The notes: generated from the sequence alone by a model not told the origin. Shown: positions 25,520-33,682, counted from the first letter of the stretch. The stretch: 61,937 bases of DNA from Shimia abyssi (GCF_003014475.1 NZ_PYGJ01000022.1:1-61937), one strand, 5' to 3'. Numbers and translations are program-made.

Positions 25520-26527
25520 TCAGGCCGCGGTCGAAGACGCCACTGCCAGCTTTGCTTCGTGACTTTTTAAACACCGCCGCGCTGTCTCACCATATGCCGC
25601 CAGATCAAGCAGGTCCGGGAACATACGCATCAACTCGTCCCGTGCCTCATGCTCAAACTGATCAATAGTCAATTCGCCGGGGTGGAAACTCTCGGTCTGC
25701 AATCCATCCGACAGAATGATCTGATGTTTGTCGAACAGGATGTGAAAATACTCTGGTTCCGGCACATAAGAGACCTGCTCGATGCCCTTCCACCCGACCA
25801 ATTGCTTGGCAGGGATCAGCACTTCGCGCTCCTCAAACAGCACTTCAAAACTCGCATCCCGCATCCAGATTCTGTGGTTGGGCGACACATATAGATCACG
25901 CGCCGGCACACCGCGCCCCATGGATCCTTGGGGAATGCGGACAGGTGCGCTCTTTTCGAAACCAGCGCCGCGGGCATTGGCGCGATAGGATCCAATCCAA
26001 CGGATTGGTGCAAATCCACCATCTCGCACGACAACCATGTCGCCCGGACGCAGATCTTCAACGGCCACTTCGCCGCGCTTTGTCGCAATCTTGGTCCCAT
26101 GCAGGAAACACGGGATCGTGCCTTCATTCAGCCCCGCGCTCACCCAGTTGCCATTCTCGTCCAACTGTACCGATTGGTTCTGATTGTTTCCGGTCGAACC
26201 GATCTGATCAGATTGCATCCCATCAGCAGGGCCGCCCACGGCAGTCACAATAGAGTCAAAAGATACGAACTCGGTCACAACACCGTCCACAACCAAAGCA
26301 ACCGCGCCGTCTTTGTGGACAGGAGCACTCAGCGAATAGACATCCTGCCCGAACTGCGTGTCCTGATAGTCACCGATACCATTGACTGATCGTATGGTGC
26401 CGGTGTTCTGATTATAGACCACGACCTGAATATTGGATGTATCCATTCCGGCAGGTACGGCAATTTCGATGAAATCCTGATTACCCGGCCCGCGATACTT
26501 GATCTCGGTAAATCTTGGTTCTGCCAT
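25520..26527 (-). CDS. Hint-domain protein with lamin-tail-like N-terminal domain
   Basis: A 335-residue protein. Residues 1-125 resemble a lamin-tail/LTD-type Ig fold (EIKYRGPGNQDFIEIAVPAG; VVVYNQNTGTIRSVNGIGD). A Hint_2 domain begins at Cys140 (CFLHGTKIATKRGEVAVEDLRPGDMV) and has YVSPNHRIWM and FHILFDKHQIIL, so the catalytic residues look intact. The C-terminal tail (LTIDQFEHEARDELMRMFPDLLDL...LKSHEAKLAV) matches the tails of the two large Hint proteins 4-9 kb upstream. No signal peptide is visible. Translation starts at ATG 26527 behind a strong GGAGG. It lies upstream of rlmN on the same strand with an 87-base gap that contains the hairpin ATTTGCT/AGCAAAT (25477-25496). Confidence 0.8.
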   Translation of the reverse strand: MAEPRFTEIKYRGPGNQDFIEIAVPAGMDTSNIQVVVYNQNTGTIRSVNGIGDYQDTQFGQDVYSLSAPVHKDGAVALVVDGVVTEFVSFDSIVTAVGGPADGMQSDQIGSTGNNQNQSVQLDENGNWVSAGLNEGTIPCFLHGTKIATKRGEVAVEDLRPGDMVVVRDGGFAPIRWIGSYRANARGAGFEKSAPVRIPQGSMGRGVPARDLYVSPNHRIWMRDASFEVLFEEREVLIPAKQLVGWKGIEQVSYVPEPEYFHILFDKHQIILSDGLQTESFHPGELTIDQFEHEARDELMRMFPDLLDLAAYGETARRCLKSHEAKLAVASSTAA

Positions 26528-26623
26528 GTGCTGCCTCCACGAAAACTGAGCCCGACCGGTTAATCCGGTCAGCTCCCCCATGGTGGCAATGTGGCTTAGT
26601 CAAACCCTGGCAGGGGCCCCTAA

Positions 26624-26639
26624 ACCGCCCTTAGGCGGT
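26624..26639 (-). terminator. Hairpin downstream of the IalB-like gene
   Basis: ACCGCC (26624-26629) pairs with GGCGGT (26634-26639) around a four-base loop, 4 bases after the IalB-like stop on the minus strand, and is followed by TTTA. A short, plausible terminator. Confidence 0.5.
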
Positions 26640-26643
26640 CAGC

Positions 26644-27177
26644 TTATTTGCAACGCTTTTGCGCGTCTTCTACTGCTGCGGTGAATCCTAACAACGAAAA
26701 CGTGTCTTCTGTTCTGGTACCGCGCGACGAACGCGCGCTCAACTTGGCAGAAGCACCCCGTTTCATCGCCGCAATGATCGACGCATCGTCACCTGACGAC
26801 GCGGGCCATGCCCATTCGCCTTCGGTGATTAGCACAAACGAATTGCCGTCGACATCCACGCTCACGTTTGATCCGCTGGCAAAAGGGTAACCACCCGTAA
26901 AGCCAATCTGGCCGGCGACTTTCATATGTGGCAGGTAACTGACCATCAATAGAATGTCGCCCCGGTTCACAGCCACAACGCGGCCTTCCTTGGTGTTGAC
27001 AGTCTCCTTGGCGGTGCTCACCGCCCAGCATTCGCGCTTGTCGCCTTCGGTGTGCTCAAACACACTCCAGTCGGTCATCGCCGCAACTTGATTTTCACTG
27101 ACGCTCTGTGCCATCGCGCCATAGGCGCCCAACGACAGACCCGCCGCCAGTATCGCGCTCACGAAACGTGATCCCAT
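26644..27177 (-). CDS. Invasion-associated locus B (IalB) family protein
   Basis: A 177-residue exported protein with a signal peptide of about 23 residues (MGSRFVSAILAAGLSLGAYGAMA) starting at ATG 27177. The mature part has the IalB pattern: DWSVFEHTEGDKRECWAVSTAKE, LMVSYLP, and KVAGQIGFTGGYPFASGSNVSVDVDG. IalB proteins are periplasmic or surface proteins of alphaproteobacteria, first tied to host-cell invasion in Bartonella; in free-living marine species the role is unknown. Two Cys (one near each end of the mature chain) could form a disulfide. Confidence 0.82.
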   Translation of the reverse strand: MGSRFVSAILAAGLSLGAYGAMAQSVSENQVAAMTDWSVFEHTEGDKRECWAVSTAKETVNTKEGRVVAVNRGDILLMVSYLPHMKVAGQIGFTGGYPFASGSNVSVDVDGNSFVLITEGEWAWPASSGDDASIIAAMKRGASAKLSARSSRGTRTEDTFSLLGFTAAVEDAQKRCK

Positions 27178-27342
27178 GTCTACAGCCTCCAAGCTGTGTT
27201 TGCCTCTATCGTCCATACCCCTGGCTTCGTGCCTATTTTGTAGGGCTGGACATTTCTATCCCGATAGCCACAGTTTAGCCTGAATTTATAACGGGGCGAA
27301 AGACCCGTTGGCACAAAATTGCCGGTAAATCAGCGAGGAACC

Positions 27343-28338
27343 ATGACCAAAGCCGTCCCAATGATCGAATCCTGGCGTGGCGCCTTTCTGGAAAACACCC
27401 ATCTTGGCCATGCGGTAGTGTGCAACACCTCGGGTGAAATCGTAGAATCCTGGGGCGATCCAAACGCTGTGGTGCTGCCACGCAGCTCTTCCAAAATGAT
27501 ACAGGCACTGCCCCTGATCGAAAGTGGTGCCGCAGATGCCTATGGGCTGACCCCAAGGCAATTGGCCTTGGCCTGTGCCTCTCACAATGGTGCAGAGATC
27601 CACAGCACCATGGTGCGCGACTGGCTTGGTGCTTTGAACCTTTCAGAGTCCGATCTTCGGTGCGGCCCGCAAGAACCTCAGGACATCCCCGCCCGCAATG
27701 CTCTGATCCAATGCGGCGATCCGGCTTGTCAGGTACACAATAACTGTTCTGGCAAACACAGCGGATTCCTGACGCTTTCGCGTCATCTGAGCGCGGGACC
27801 AGAATATATCGACCCCGCACACCCGGTTCAGGTCGCCGTAAAGGATACATTCGAAGAGGTCACTGATGAGACTAGCCCAGGCTTTGCCATAGACGGCTGC
27901 TCTGCCCCAAACTATGCCAGCACACTACATGGCATGGCCCGCGCCATGGCCTTTTTCGCGTCAGCACGAGAGGGTCAGGGCACACGCTCCGACGCCGCTG
28001 TCCGCCTGCGCTCCGCGATGGCCCAGCACCCCGAATATGTGGCGGGCGAAGGACGCGCCTGTACCGCACTGATGCGCGCCATGAATCATAAAGTGGCCAT
28101 AAAAACCGGTGCAGAGGCATATTTTGTGGTGATCCTACCCGAACAGAAACTCGGGATAGCGCTCAAGATAACCGACGGCACAACAGTGGCGGCAGAGGCA
28201 GCGATCACCGCCTTGCTGATACGCCATGGCGCTCTGGATGCAAGCCACCCCACCGCGCGAAATTTTTTGCATGCGCCGTTGCGAAATCGCCGCGACATCG
28301 AATGCGGTATCCTGAAATCCGCCGCTGGTTTTCCTTAA
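27343..28338 (+). CDS. L-asparaginase II-type amidohydrolase (PF06089)
   Basis: A 331-residue protein of the asparaginase II family common in rhizobia and roseobacters, unrelated in fold to the classic AnsA/AnsB enzymes. Conserved segments are LPRSSSKMIQALPLIESGAA, ACASHNGAEIHSTM, NNCSGKHSGFL and the C-terminal TGAEAYFVVILPEQKLGIALKI, the last being beta-lactamase-like. It probably hydrolyses asparagine or a related amide to ammonia. ATG 27343 follows AGGA; an in-frame TTG upstream is less likely. It is divergent from the IalB-like gene and followed by a structured repeat (28345-28414). Confidence 0.88.
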   Translation: MTKAVPMIESWRGAFLENTHLGHAVVCNTSGEIVESWGDPNAVVLPRSSSKMIQALPLIESGAADAYGLTPRQLALACASHNGAEIHSTMVRDWLGALNLSESDLRCGPQEPQDIPARNALIQCGDPACQVHNNCSGKHSGFLTLSRHLSAGPEYIDPAHPVQVAVKDTFEEVTDETSPGFAIDGCSAPNYASTLHGMARAMAFFASAREGQGTRSDAAVRLRSAMAQHPEYVAGEGRACTALMRAMNHKVAIKTGAEAYFVVILPEQKLGIALKITDGTTVAAEAAITALLIRHGALDASHPTARNFLHAPLRNRRDIECGILKSAAGFP

Positions 28339-28344
28339 CGCCAA

Positions 28345-28414
28345 GCGCTCCCGCCCCTTTGAAGACGCAGCAAGCAGCGCCTCAAAGCGTTGGGCGTGGC
28401 CGCGCTGCGCGCGG
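28345..28414 (+). repeat. Structured hairpin repeat, copy A
   Basis: Conserved boxes GCGCTCCCGCCC (28345-28356) and GTTGGGCGTGGC (28389-28400) bracket a variable stem, CTTTGA (28357-28362) with TCAAAG (28382-28387). CGCCC (28352-28356) can pair with GGGCG (28392-28396). A second hairpin, CCGCGC/GCGCGG (28400-28414), follows. Copy B at 44430-44502 has the same boxes but different, again complementary, arms. Downstream, 28415-28494 is otherwise empty. Confidence 0.7.
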
Positions 28415-28494
28415 GTTTGGGTATTTGGGAACAATGAGAAATGGAATCCGTTCGGTTTTCCCAAAACATCCAGTGTCTTTAGGTCACTGAAGCG

Positions 28495-28809
28495 CTACAT
28501 CTCCATGGCTTCGGCAACTTCTACCGTGCCTGCGCCACCTTCTAGAATCGGGCATGTTGCAGCAATGGCACAGGCGGCATCCATGGTTGGTGCGTTCACC
28601 AACGTATAACCGGACATTGGGTTGGCACCGCCATTATCCTTAACGCCGCTAGCGGTGACTGTCTTGGACATGCCGGCGGGATTGCCTCCATCGACCAGAT
28701 CATCACCAATCCCGGCCATCCACGCCCCCCATGCAGCCATAACCTTTTCGCCCTCTTCCGGCGTCTTTGGGCGGCCACCTCCGTGATACACAAAAATAAA
28801 CTTTGGCAT
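28495..28809 (-). CDS. YCII-related domain protein
   Basis: A 104-residue ferredoxin-like-fold protein starting at ATG 28809 (MPKFIFVYHGGGRPKTPEEGEKVM) behind a strong AGGAGG. The layout and the segment MSGYTLVNAPTMDAACAIAATCPILEGG fit the YCII/YciI-like family (PF03795), which are small cytoplasmic proteins of uncertain chemistry often found beside SRPBCC or sigma-factor genes. It is the third gene of the ArsR-SRPBCC operon, starting 13 bases after the SRPBCC stop. Confidence 0.8.
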   Translation of the reverse strand: MPKFIFVYHGGGRPKTPEEGEKVMAAWGAWMAGIGDDLVDGGNPAGMSKTVTASGVKDNGGANPMSGYTLVNAPTMDAACAIAATCPILEGGAGTVEVAEAMEM

Positions 28810-28822
28810 GATCATACTCCTC

Positions 28823-29260
28823 CTATGAATTCTCTTCCAAAACCGCTGCCAGTCGGTTGAGTGTTGATTGCCACCCACCCCGGTGATTGAGCGCGGATTC
28901 TTCGTCCAGTAACTCGTGGTGATCCACGATCAGTTGCGCGCCATCGTCAGTTTCAACAATCGTAAATGTCACGTGGCTCTCATGGCCGCGCGCGTCGGCA
29001 TCGTCATGCCATGCCCACGTAAATCCGACCGAACAGGGCGGGTCATAGCTTGTGACATGACCGGAAACTTTGAACCGCTCGCCCGCATCGTTGACCATCA
29101 CAGAATACCAAGGCCCAAGGCCTGACAAATCTAGCGAATGTTCTGGCACATGCACCCCTTCAGGCCCCCACCATTTCAACAGATCCGCCTGCTTGGTGAC
29201 TGCTGCAAAGAGCCGCTCAGGGGACACACGAAAACTGCGCTCTATTCGTACGTTCGTCAT
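28823..29260 (-). CDS. SRPBCC / AHSA1-like domain protein
   Basis: A 145-residue START-like protein with the typical N terminus RIERSFRVSPERLFAAVTKQADLLKWWGPEGV and a C-terminal helix GGWQSTLNRLAAVLEEN. AHSA1-type proteins have a hydrophobic cavity, and many are encoded next to ArsR regulators; the ligand is unknown. The ATG (29260) overlaps the stop of arsR as ATGA, so translation is coupled. Confidence 0.88.
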   Translation of the reverse strand: MTNVRIERSFRVSPERLFAAVTKQADLLKWWGPEGVHVPEHSLDLSGLGPWYSVMVNDAGERFKVSGHVTSYDPPCSVGFTWAWHDDADARGHESHVTFTIVETDDGAQLIVDHHELLDEESALNHRGGWQSTLNRLAAVLEENS

Positions 29261-29583
29261 TCTTCTTCCTCTGCCAACAGCGCTTCTAACCGGTCCAACC
29301 CAGCTTCCCAAAAGCTACGATGATCCATGGTCCATTCCGAAATTGCGCGCAGCCCTTCGGGACGCACAGAATAAAAGCGCTTTGTGCCGTCTGCCCGCTG
29401 ATGCACCAATCCCGCGGCGCGCAGCACCTTAAGGTGACGCGATATCGCTGGCCCACTTATTGTCGCGTCAGCGACCAATGCACCCGCTGGCAACTCGCCT
29501 TCGTCCAACAAACGTTCAACAACACTTAGGCGGGTTTCATCAGCAAGGGCTGCGAATTTATCCGTCAGGTTACTCATGGACAT
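29257..29583 (-). CDS. ArsR-family transcriptional regulator
   Basis: A 108-residue winged-helix repressor. The recognition region is ISGPAISRHLKVLRAAGLV (about residues 43-61) followed by the wing RADGTKRFYSV. It lacks the Cys pairs used for metal sensing (no CVC motif), so it is probably a non-metal ArsR that works with the SRPBCC partner. Two starts are possible, ATG 29583 and ATG 29577; both lie inside the operator palindrome at 29578-29611 or next to it, and neither has a ribosome site, so the mRNA may be leaderless. Confidence 0.88.
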   Translation of the reverse strand: MSMSNLTDKFAALADETRLSVVERLLDEGELPAGALVADATISGPAISRHLKVLRAAGLVHQRADGTKRFYSVRPEGLRAISEWTMDHRSFWEAGLDRLEALLAEEEE

Positions 29584-29611
29584 TATTTAACACATTTGTT
29601 AAATAATGTCC
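29578..29611. promoter_or_regulatory. Perfect operator palindrome at the arsR start
   Basis: GGACATTATTTAAC (29578-29591) and GTTAAATAATGTCC (29598-29611) form a perfect 14-bp inverted repeat with a 6-base spacer. It covers the translation start region of arsR. Size, symmetry and AT-rich core fit an ArsR dimer site, which implies autorepression. The remaining gap to serB (29612-29766) holds nothing I recognise. Confidence 0.8.
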
Positions 29612-29766
29612 AAGTATGTAGTCTTCCGAAAAAATCCATTTAAGATTCAATAGGTCACCCAGCTGCGCAGCACACAGAATTCCAGCGCCAGTTGCTTCTC
29701 TGCGCGTATGGGTTTCGGCAAACCCGATTCGCCTCAGCTGCCTAAACGATCGCTGACCTCGACAAC

Positions 29767-30642
29767 TCAGTCTGCAAAATCGCTGCGCGCATATCCCTGA
29801 ATATAAAGCAGCGCGGTCAGATCCCCATGATTGATACGAATGTCGCATTCCGCGGCTACCGAAGGTTTCGCGTGCAGTGCAACCCCTGTCCCGGCCAGCC
29901 CCAACATCCCCAGATCATTCGCCCCATCGCCCACGGCCATTACATCCCCGTGCACAAGACCCAGTCGCGCCGTAATCTCTTGCAACGCCTGAACTTTGGC
30001 TTCGCGCCCAAGAATTGGTCGCCCGACATCACCTGTCAGCGCACCGTCGTTGATCAACAAAGTATTGGCGCGGTTTTCATCAAAACCCAGATCACTTGCG
30101 ACCTTTTCGGTAAAGGCGGTAAAACCGCCTGACACCAGAGCAGCATATGCTCCGTTTGCCTTCATTGTCGCCAAAAGAGCCTTGCCACCGGGCATTAAGG
30201 TGATCCGCTCGGCCAACACTTTCGCGATCACGTCTTCATCCAACCCCTTTAGCAGCCCAACCCGTTCAATCAGCGCGCCCTCAAAATCCAACTCGCCGTT
30301 CATAGCCCGTGCGGTGATATCTTTGACCCGTTCCCCGACACCCGCCTCGTCAGCCAGCTCGTCAATGCACTCTTGCTGGATCATCGTGCTATCCATATCC
30401 GCGAGCAGCATCTTTTTTCGCCGCCCCACGATGGGTTGGATAAGCAGATCAACCCCCAACGCTTGCAAGTCGTCCCACACATCCCAGCGATTATCCGGCA
30501 TGACGTTCAATTCGAACTCCGCCGCCTCATCCACGGCCAGCCAGTTCACATCGCCCCCGCCCCATGCGTTGCGCAGCGACTCGATCAGCGCCGGGTCAAG
30601 GGATGGGTTGGCAGGAGAAGTCAAAAGGGTCGCAATAAACAT
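29767..30642 (-). CDS. serB: Phosphoserine phosphatase
   Basis: A 291-residue HAD-superfamily enzyme that performs the last step of serine synthesis. The nucleophile motif is LLADMDSTMIQQECIDELAD (DxDxT), the second motif is the Ser of ALVSGGFTAF and the metal-binding end motif is AVGDGANDLGMLGLAG. The first 75 residues form an N-terminal regulatory-like region as in other alphaproteobacterial SerB proteins. It is divergent from serC-serA, so the three enzymes of the phosphorylated serine pathway are encoded together. Confidence 0.95.
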   Translation of the reverse strand: MFIATLLTSPANPSLDPALIESLRNAWGGGDVNWLAVDEAAEFELNVMPDNRWDVWDDLQALGVDLLIQPIVGRRKKMLLADMDSTMIQQECIDELADEAGVGERVKDITARAMNGELDFEGALIERVGLLKGLDEDVIAKVLAERITLMPGGKALLATMKANGAYAALVSGGFTAFTEKVASDLGFDENRANTLLINDGALTGDVGRPILGREAKVQALQEITARLGLVHGDVMAVGDGANDLGMLGLAGTGVALHAKPSVAAECDIRINHGDLTALLYIQGYARSDFAD

Positions 30643-30696
30643 GAGAAGTTTCCGATAGTGGTCATCAGGTGTCGCAATTCAACGCTTAAGCGGCGC

Positions 30697-30702
30697 TATA
30701 AT
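30697..30702 (+). promoter_or_regulatory. -10 box of the serC-serA operon
   Basis: A perfect TATAAT at 30697-30702 would place the transcript start near 30709, just before the first hairpin of the leader. The -35 region is weak, with no close match to TTGACA at the right distance. Confidence 0.5.
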
Positions 30703-30708
30703 CCTATT

Positions 30709-30799
30709 TTCCTGGTTGTGGAACCACAAACACCCTTCTATGTCGGTCAGTGGGACACCTCTCCCCAACGAGAGGCAGATATCTGTAAGGATAGCATTG
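30709..30799 (+). ncRNA. Structured leader of serC, probable serC RNA motif
   Basis: The 5' leader can form two hairpins: TTGTG/CACAA (30716-30720 with 30725-30729, loop GAAC) and CCTCT/AGAGG (30758-30762 with 30771-30775, loop of 8). A two-hairpin structured RNA called the serC motif has been described upstream of serC-serA operons in alphaproteobacteria, and the position here fits. I have not matched it to the family model, so this is based on context and visible pairing. Confidence 0.5.
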
Positions 30800-31945
30800 A
30801 TGGCTACTCAGCAACCGGCGACGCGGCCGGCTAATCCGCGTTTTTCTTCTGGTCCGTGCGCCAAACCCCCCACATTTGATGTCACCAAACTCGCCGACGC
30901 CGCTCTTGGCCGCTCGCACCGTGCTGCCATTGGCAAGGACAAGTTGAAGGCCGCGATCGAAGGGACACGCGACATTCTGGGCATCCCCGCCGATTACAAG
31001 ATCGGCATCGTCCCCGCGTCAGACACCGGCGCGGTTGAAATGGCCATGTGGTCGCTTTTGGGCGAACGTAAAGTCGAGATGCTGGCATGGGAAAGCTTTG
31101 GCTCGGGATGGGTCACCGATGTGGTGAAGCAACTTAAAATCGATGCCGAAGTCAAAACCGCTGACTACGGTCAGATCGTTGATCTGGCTTCGGTTGATTG
31201 CAACAACGATATTGTCTTCACATGGAACGGCACCACCGCGGGTGTGCGTGTGCCAAATGCGGACTGGATTGCGGACGACCGCCAAGGCCTCACGATCTGC
31301 GATGCCACCTCAGCGGCTTTCGCTATGGATCTGCCATGGGACAAGCTGGATGTGACCACATTCAGCTGGCAAAAAGTTCTTGGCGGTGAGGCAGCCCACG
31401 GTATGCTGATCCTCAGCCCCCGCGCCGTCGAGCGTCTGGAAAGCTACACACCTTCGTGGCCCCTGCCAAAAATCTTCCGCCTGACCAAGGGTGGCAAGTT
31501 GATCGACGGTATCTTTACCGGAGCCACCATCAATACGCCGTCAATGCTCGCCGTCGAAGACTATCTCTTTGCGCTTGATTGGGCGCGTTCGGTCGGCGGG
31601 CTTCAGGGGCTGATCGCCCGCGCTGACGCGAATGCGCAGGCCGTGTTTGATTTCTGCGACGCCAACGATTGGCTCTCCAATCTAGCCGAGGATGACGCGA
31701 CCCGCTCGAACACCTCGGTTTGCCTGAAGTTCACCGATGAACGCATTCTGGACGGCGCGGCTTTTGCCAAATCCGTCGCCAAGCGCCTCGAAGCCGAGAA
31801 CATAGCTTTGGATATCGGCGCCTATCGCGACGCCCCTGCGGGTTTGCGCGTCTGGTGTGGCGGCACGGTCGAAACGGCTGACGTTAAAGCAATGCTCCCA
31901 TGGCTTGCTTGGGCGTTTGACGCCGAAATCGCAGCTCAAGCCTAA
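30800..31945 (+). CDS. serC: Phosphoserine aminotransferase
   Basis: A 381-residue PLP enzyme that converts 3-phosphohydroxypyruvate and glutamate to phosphoserine. It belongs to the longer alphaproteobacterial type ([16 protein letters not shown] start). The Schiff-base Lys192 is in [14 protein letters not shown], and PLP-phosphate contacts are in [14 protein letters not shown] start at ATG 30800 after AAGGA; the frame is open back to 30716, but that part is the structured leader. serA follows after 95 bases. Confidence 0.95.
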   Translation: MATQQPATRPANPRFSSGPCAKPPTFDVTKLADAALGRSHRAAIGKDKLKAAIEGTRDILGIPADYKIGIVPASDTGAVEMAMWSLLGERKVEMLAWESFGSGWVTDVVKQLKIDAEVKTADYGQIVDLASVDCNNDIVFTWNGTTAGVRVPNADWIADDRQGLTICDATSAAFAMDLPWDKLDVTTFSWQKVLGGEAAHGMLILSPRAVERLESYTPSWPLPKIFRLTKGGKLIDGIFTGATINTPSMLAVEDYLFALDWARSVGGLQGLIARADANAQAVFDFCDANDWLSNLAEDDATRSNTSVCLKFTDERILDGAAFAKSVAKRLEAENIALDIGAYRDAPAGLRVWCGGTVETADVKAMLPWLAWAFDAEIAAQA

Positions 31946-31952
31946 AGGCAAA

Positions 31953-32015
31953 GGCGGACAATCATGTCCGCCCTACCACCCTTGCAATTTATGTAGGCAG
32001 ACATGATTGTCCGCC
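31953..32015. repeat. Pair of inverted hairpin repeats between serC and serA
   Basis: Unit 1, 31953-31972, is an 8-bp hairpin GGCGGACA/TGTCCGCC with loop ATCA. Unit 2, 31996-32015, is its inverted copy with one mismatch (GGCAGACA/TGTCCGCC, loop TGAT). The two 20-base units are reverse complements of each other except at one position and are separated by 23 bases. This is the structure of a REP/BIME-type element inside an operon. Confidence 0.75.
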
Positions 32016-32040
32016 ACCCCGACAAAAAAGGACGCTAAAC

Positions 32041-33636
32041 ATGGCTCCCAAAGTACTCGTTTCCGACAAACTCTCCGAAACTGCCGTCCAGATTTTCCGT
32101 GATCGCGGCATTGATGTTGATTTCATACCCGACCTTGGCAAAGACAAGGACAAGTTGGCCGAAGTGATCGGCCAATATGATGGCCTCGCCATCCGTTCGG
32201 CGACCAAGGCCACCGCCAAGCTTCTCGAAAGTGCCGATAACCTCAAGGTCATTGGCCGCGCGGGCATCGGCACCGACAATGTCGACAAAGAGGCCGCCTC
32301 GAAAAAAGGTGTGATTGTCATGAACACACCGTTCGGCAACATGATCACCACTGCCGAACATGCCATCGCAATGATGTTCGCCGTCGCCCGTCAAATCCCC
32401 GAAGCCTCCGCCTCGACCCATGCGGGCAAATGGGAAAAGTCCAAGTTCATGGGCGTCGAGCTCACCAACAAAACCCTTGGCGTGATCGGCGCGGGTAACA
32501 TTGGCGGCATCGTTTGCGACCGTGCACGTGGTCTCAAGATGAAGGTTGTTGCATATGACCCTTTCCTCTCCGAAGAAAAGGCCCAAAAAATGCACGTCGA
32601 AAAGGTTGAGCTCGACGAGCTTCTCGCCCGTGCCGACTTCATCACCCTGCACGTCCCCTTCACCGAAGCGACCGCCAATATCCTGTCGGCTGAAAACCTC
32701 GCCAAAACTAAAAAGGGCGTACGCATCATTAACTGCGCCCGTGGCGGTCTGGTCGACGAAGCGGCTTTGGCCGAACTGCTGAAATCCGGACACGTGGCAG
32801 GTGCCGCATTTGACGTGTTCTCCGAAGAACCGGCCAAGGAAAACCCGCTGTTCAACCTGCCCAACGTGGTCTGCACACCCCACCTTGGCGCAGCCACTAC
32901 CGAGGCACAGGAAAACGTCGCCCTGCAAGTGGCCGACCAGATGTCGAACTACTTGCTGACAGGCGCTGTTGAAAACGCGCTCAACATGCCGTCTGTCACC
33001 GCCGAAGAAGCCAAGGTCATGGGGCCATGGATCAAATTGGCTGACCACCTTGGTGCATTTGCCGGTCAAATGACAGACGAGCCGATCAAGGCGATCAACA
33101 TCCTTTATGATGGTGTCGCCGCCGACATGAATCTTGATGCGCTGAACTGCAGCACGATCGCGGGGATCATGAAAAAGGCCAACCCTGATGTGAACATGGT
33201 CTCCGCACCAGTCATCGCCAAGGAACGCGGCATCCAGATCTCGACCACCAATCAGGACAAATCCGGCGCGTTTGATGGCTACATCAAGGTGACCGTCGTG
33301 ACTGACGAGATGGAGCGTTCCATCGCAGGTACATGTTTCGCCGACGGCAAACCACGCTTTATTCAGATCAAAGGCATCAACATCGACGCCGAAGTCGGCG
33401 CGAACATGCTCTACACCACCAACGAAGATGTTCCCGGCATCATCGGTGCGCTTGGCCAAACCATGGGCGAAAACGGCGTAAACATCGCCAACTTTACCCT
33501 CGGTCGCTCCGAAGTTGGAGGCGGTGCCATCGCCCTCCTCTATGTCGATGCACAAGTTCCAGCACCTGTCATCGACAAGCTGTGTGAAACCGGCATGTTC
33601 CGGCAGGTCAAACCACTTGTCTTTGACGTCGCCTGA
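32041..33636 (+). CDS. serA: D-3-phosphoglycerate dehydrogenase
   Basis: A 531-residue NAD-dependent enzyme for the first step of serine synthesis. The substrate domain, the NAD Rossmann motif GVIGAGNIGGIV (about residues 146-157), the active-site Arg in NCARGGLVDE and the catalytic His in CTPHLGAATTEAQ are present. The C-terminal part has the intervening domain and an ACT domain (TTNEDVPGIIGALGQTMGENGVNIANF), the usual site of serine feedback. This is the long, type I form. A strong terminator follows at 33659-33682. Confidence 0.96.
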   Translation: MAPKVLVSDKLSETAVQIFRDRGIDVDFIPDLGKDKDKLAEVIGQYDGLAIRSATKATAKLLESADNLKVIGRAGIGTDNVDKEAASKKGVIVMNTPFGNMITTAEHAIAMMFAVARQIPEASASTHAGKWEKSKFMGVELTNKTLGVIGAGNIGGIVCDRARGLKMKVVAYDPFLSEEKAQKMHVEKVELDELLARADFITLHVPFTEATANILSAENLAKTKKGVRIINCARGGLVDEAALAELLKSGHVAGAAFDVFSEEPAKENPLFNLPNVVCTPHLGAATTEAQENVALQVADQMSNYLLTGAVENALNMPSVTAEEAKVMGPWIKLADHLGAFAGQMTDEPIKAINILYDGVAADMNLDALNCSTIAGIMKKANPDVNMVSAPVIAKERGIQISTTNQDKSGAFDGYIKVTVVTDEMERSIAGTCFADGKPRFIQIKGINIDAEVGANMLYTTNEDVPGIIGALGQTMGENGVNIANFTLGRSEVGGGAIALLYVDAQVPAPVIDKLCETGMFRQVKPLVFDVA

Positions 33637-33658
33637 TCCGGTCACTTATAACCACGCG

Positions 33659-33682
33659 CGCCGCCCCTCGGGGCGGCGTTTT
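33659..33682 (+). terminator. Rho-independent terminator after serA
   Basis: CGCCGCCC (33659-33666) pairs with GGGCGGCG (33671-33678) around loop CTCG and is followed by TTTT. Confidence 0.88.

Noticed and set aside
30716..30799. N-terminal extension of SerC by 28 residues
   Set aside because: The stretch coincides with the two leader hairpins; ATG 30800 has a ribosome site and gives the standard length.
32035..33645. A 536-codon open frame on the minus strand opposite serA
   Set aside because: It is an antisense shadow of serA, which has complete motifs and a normal length; the minus-strand product is His/Cys/Gly-rich with no recognisable domain.
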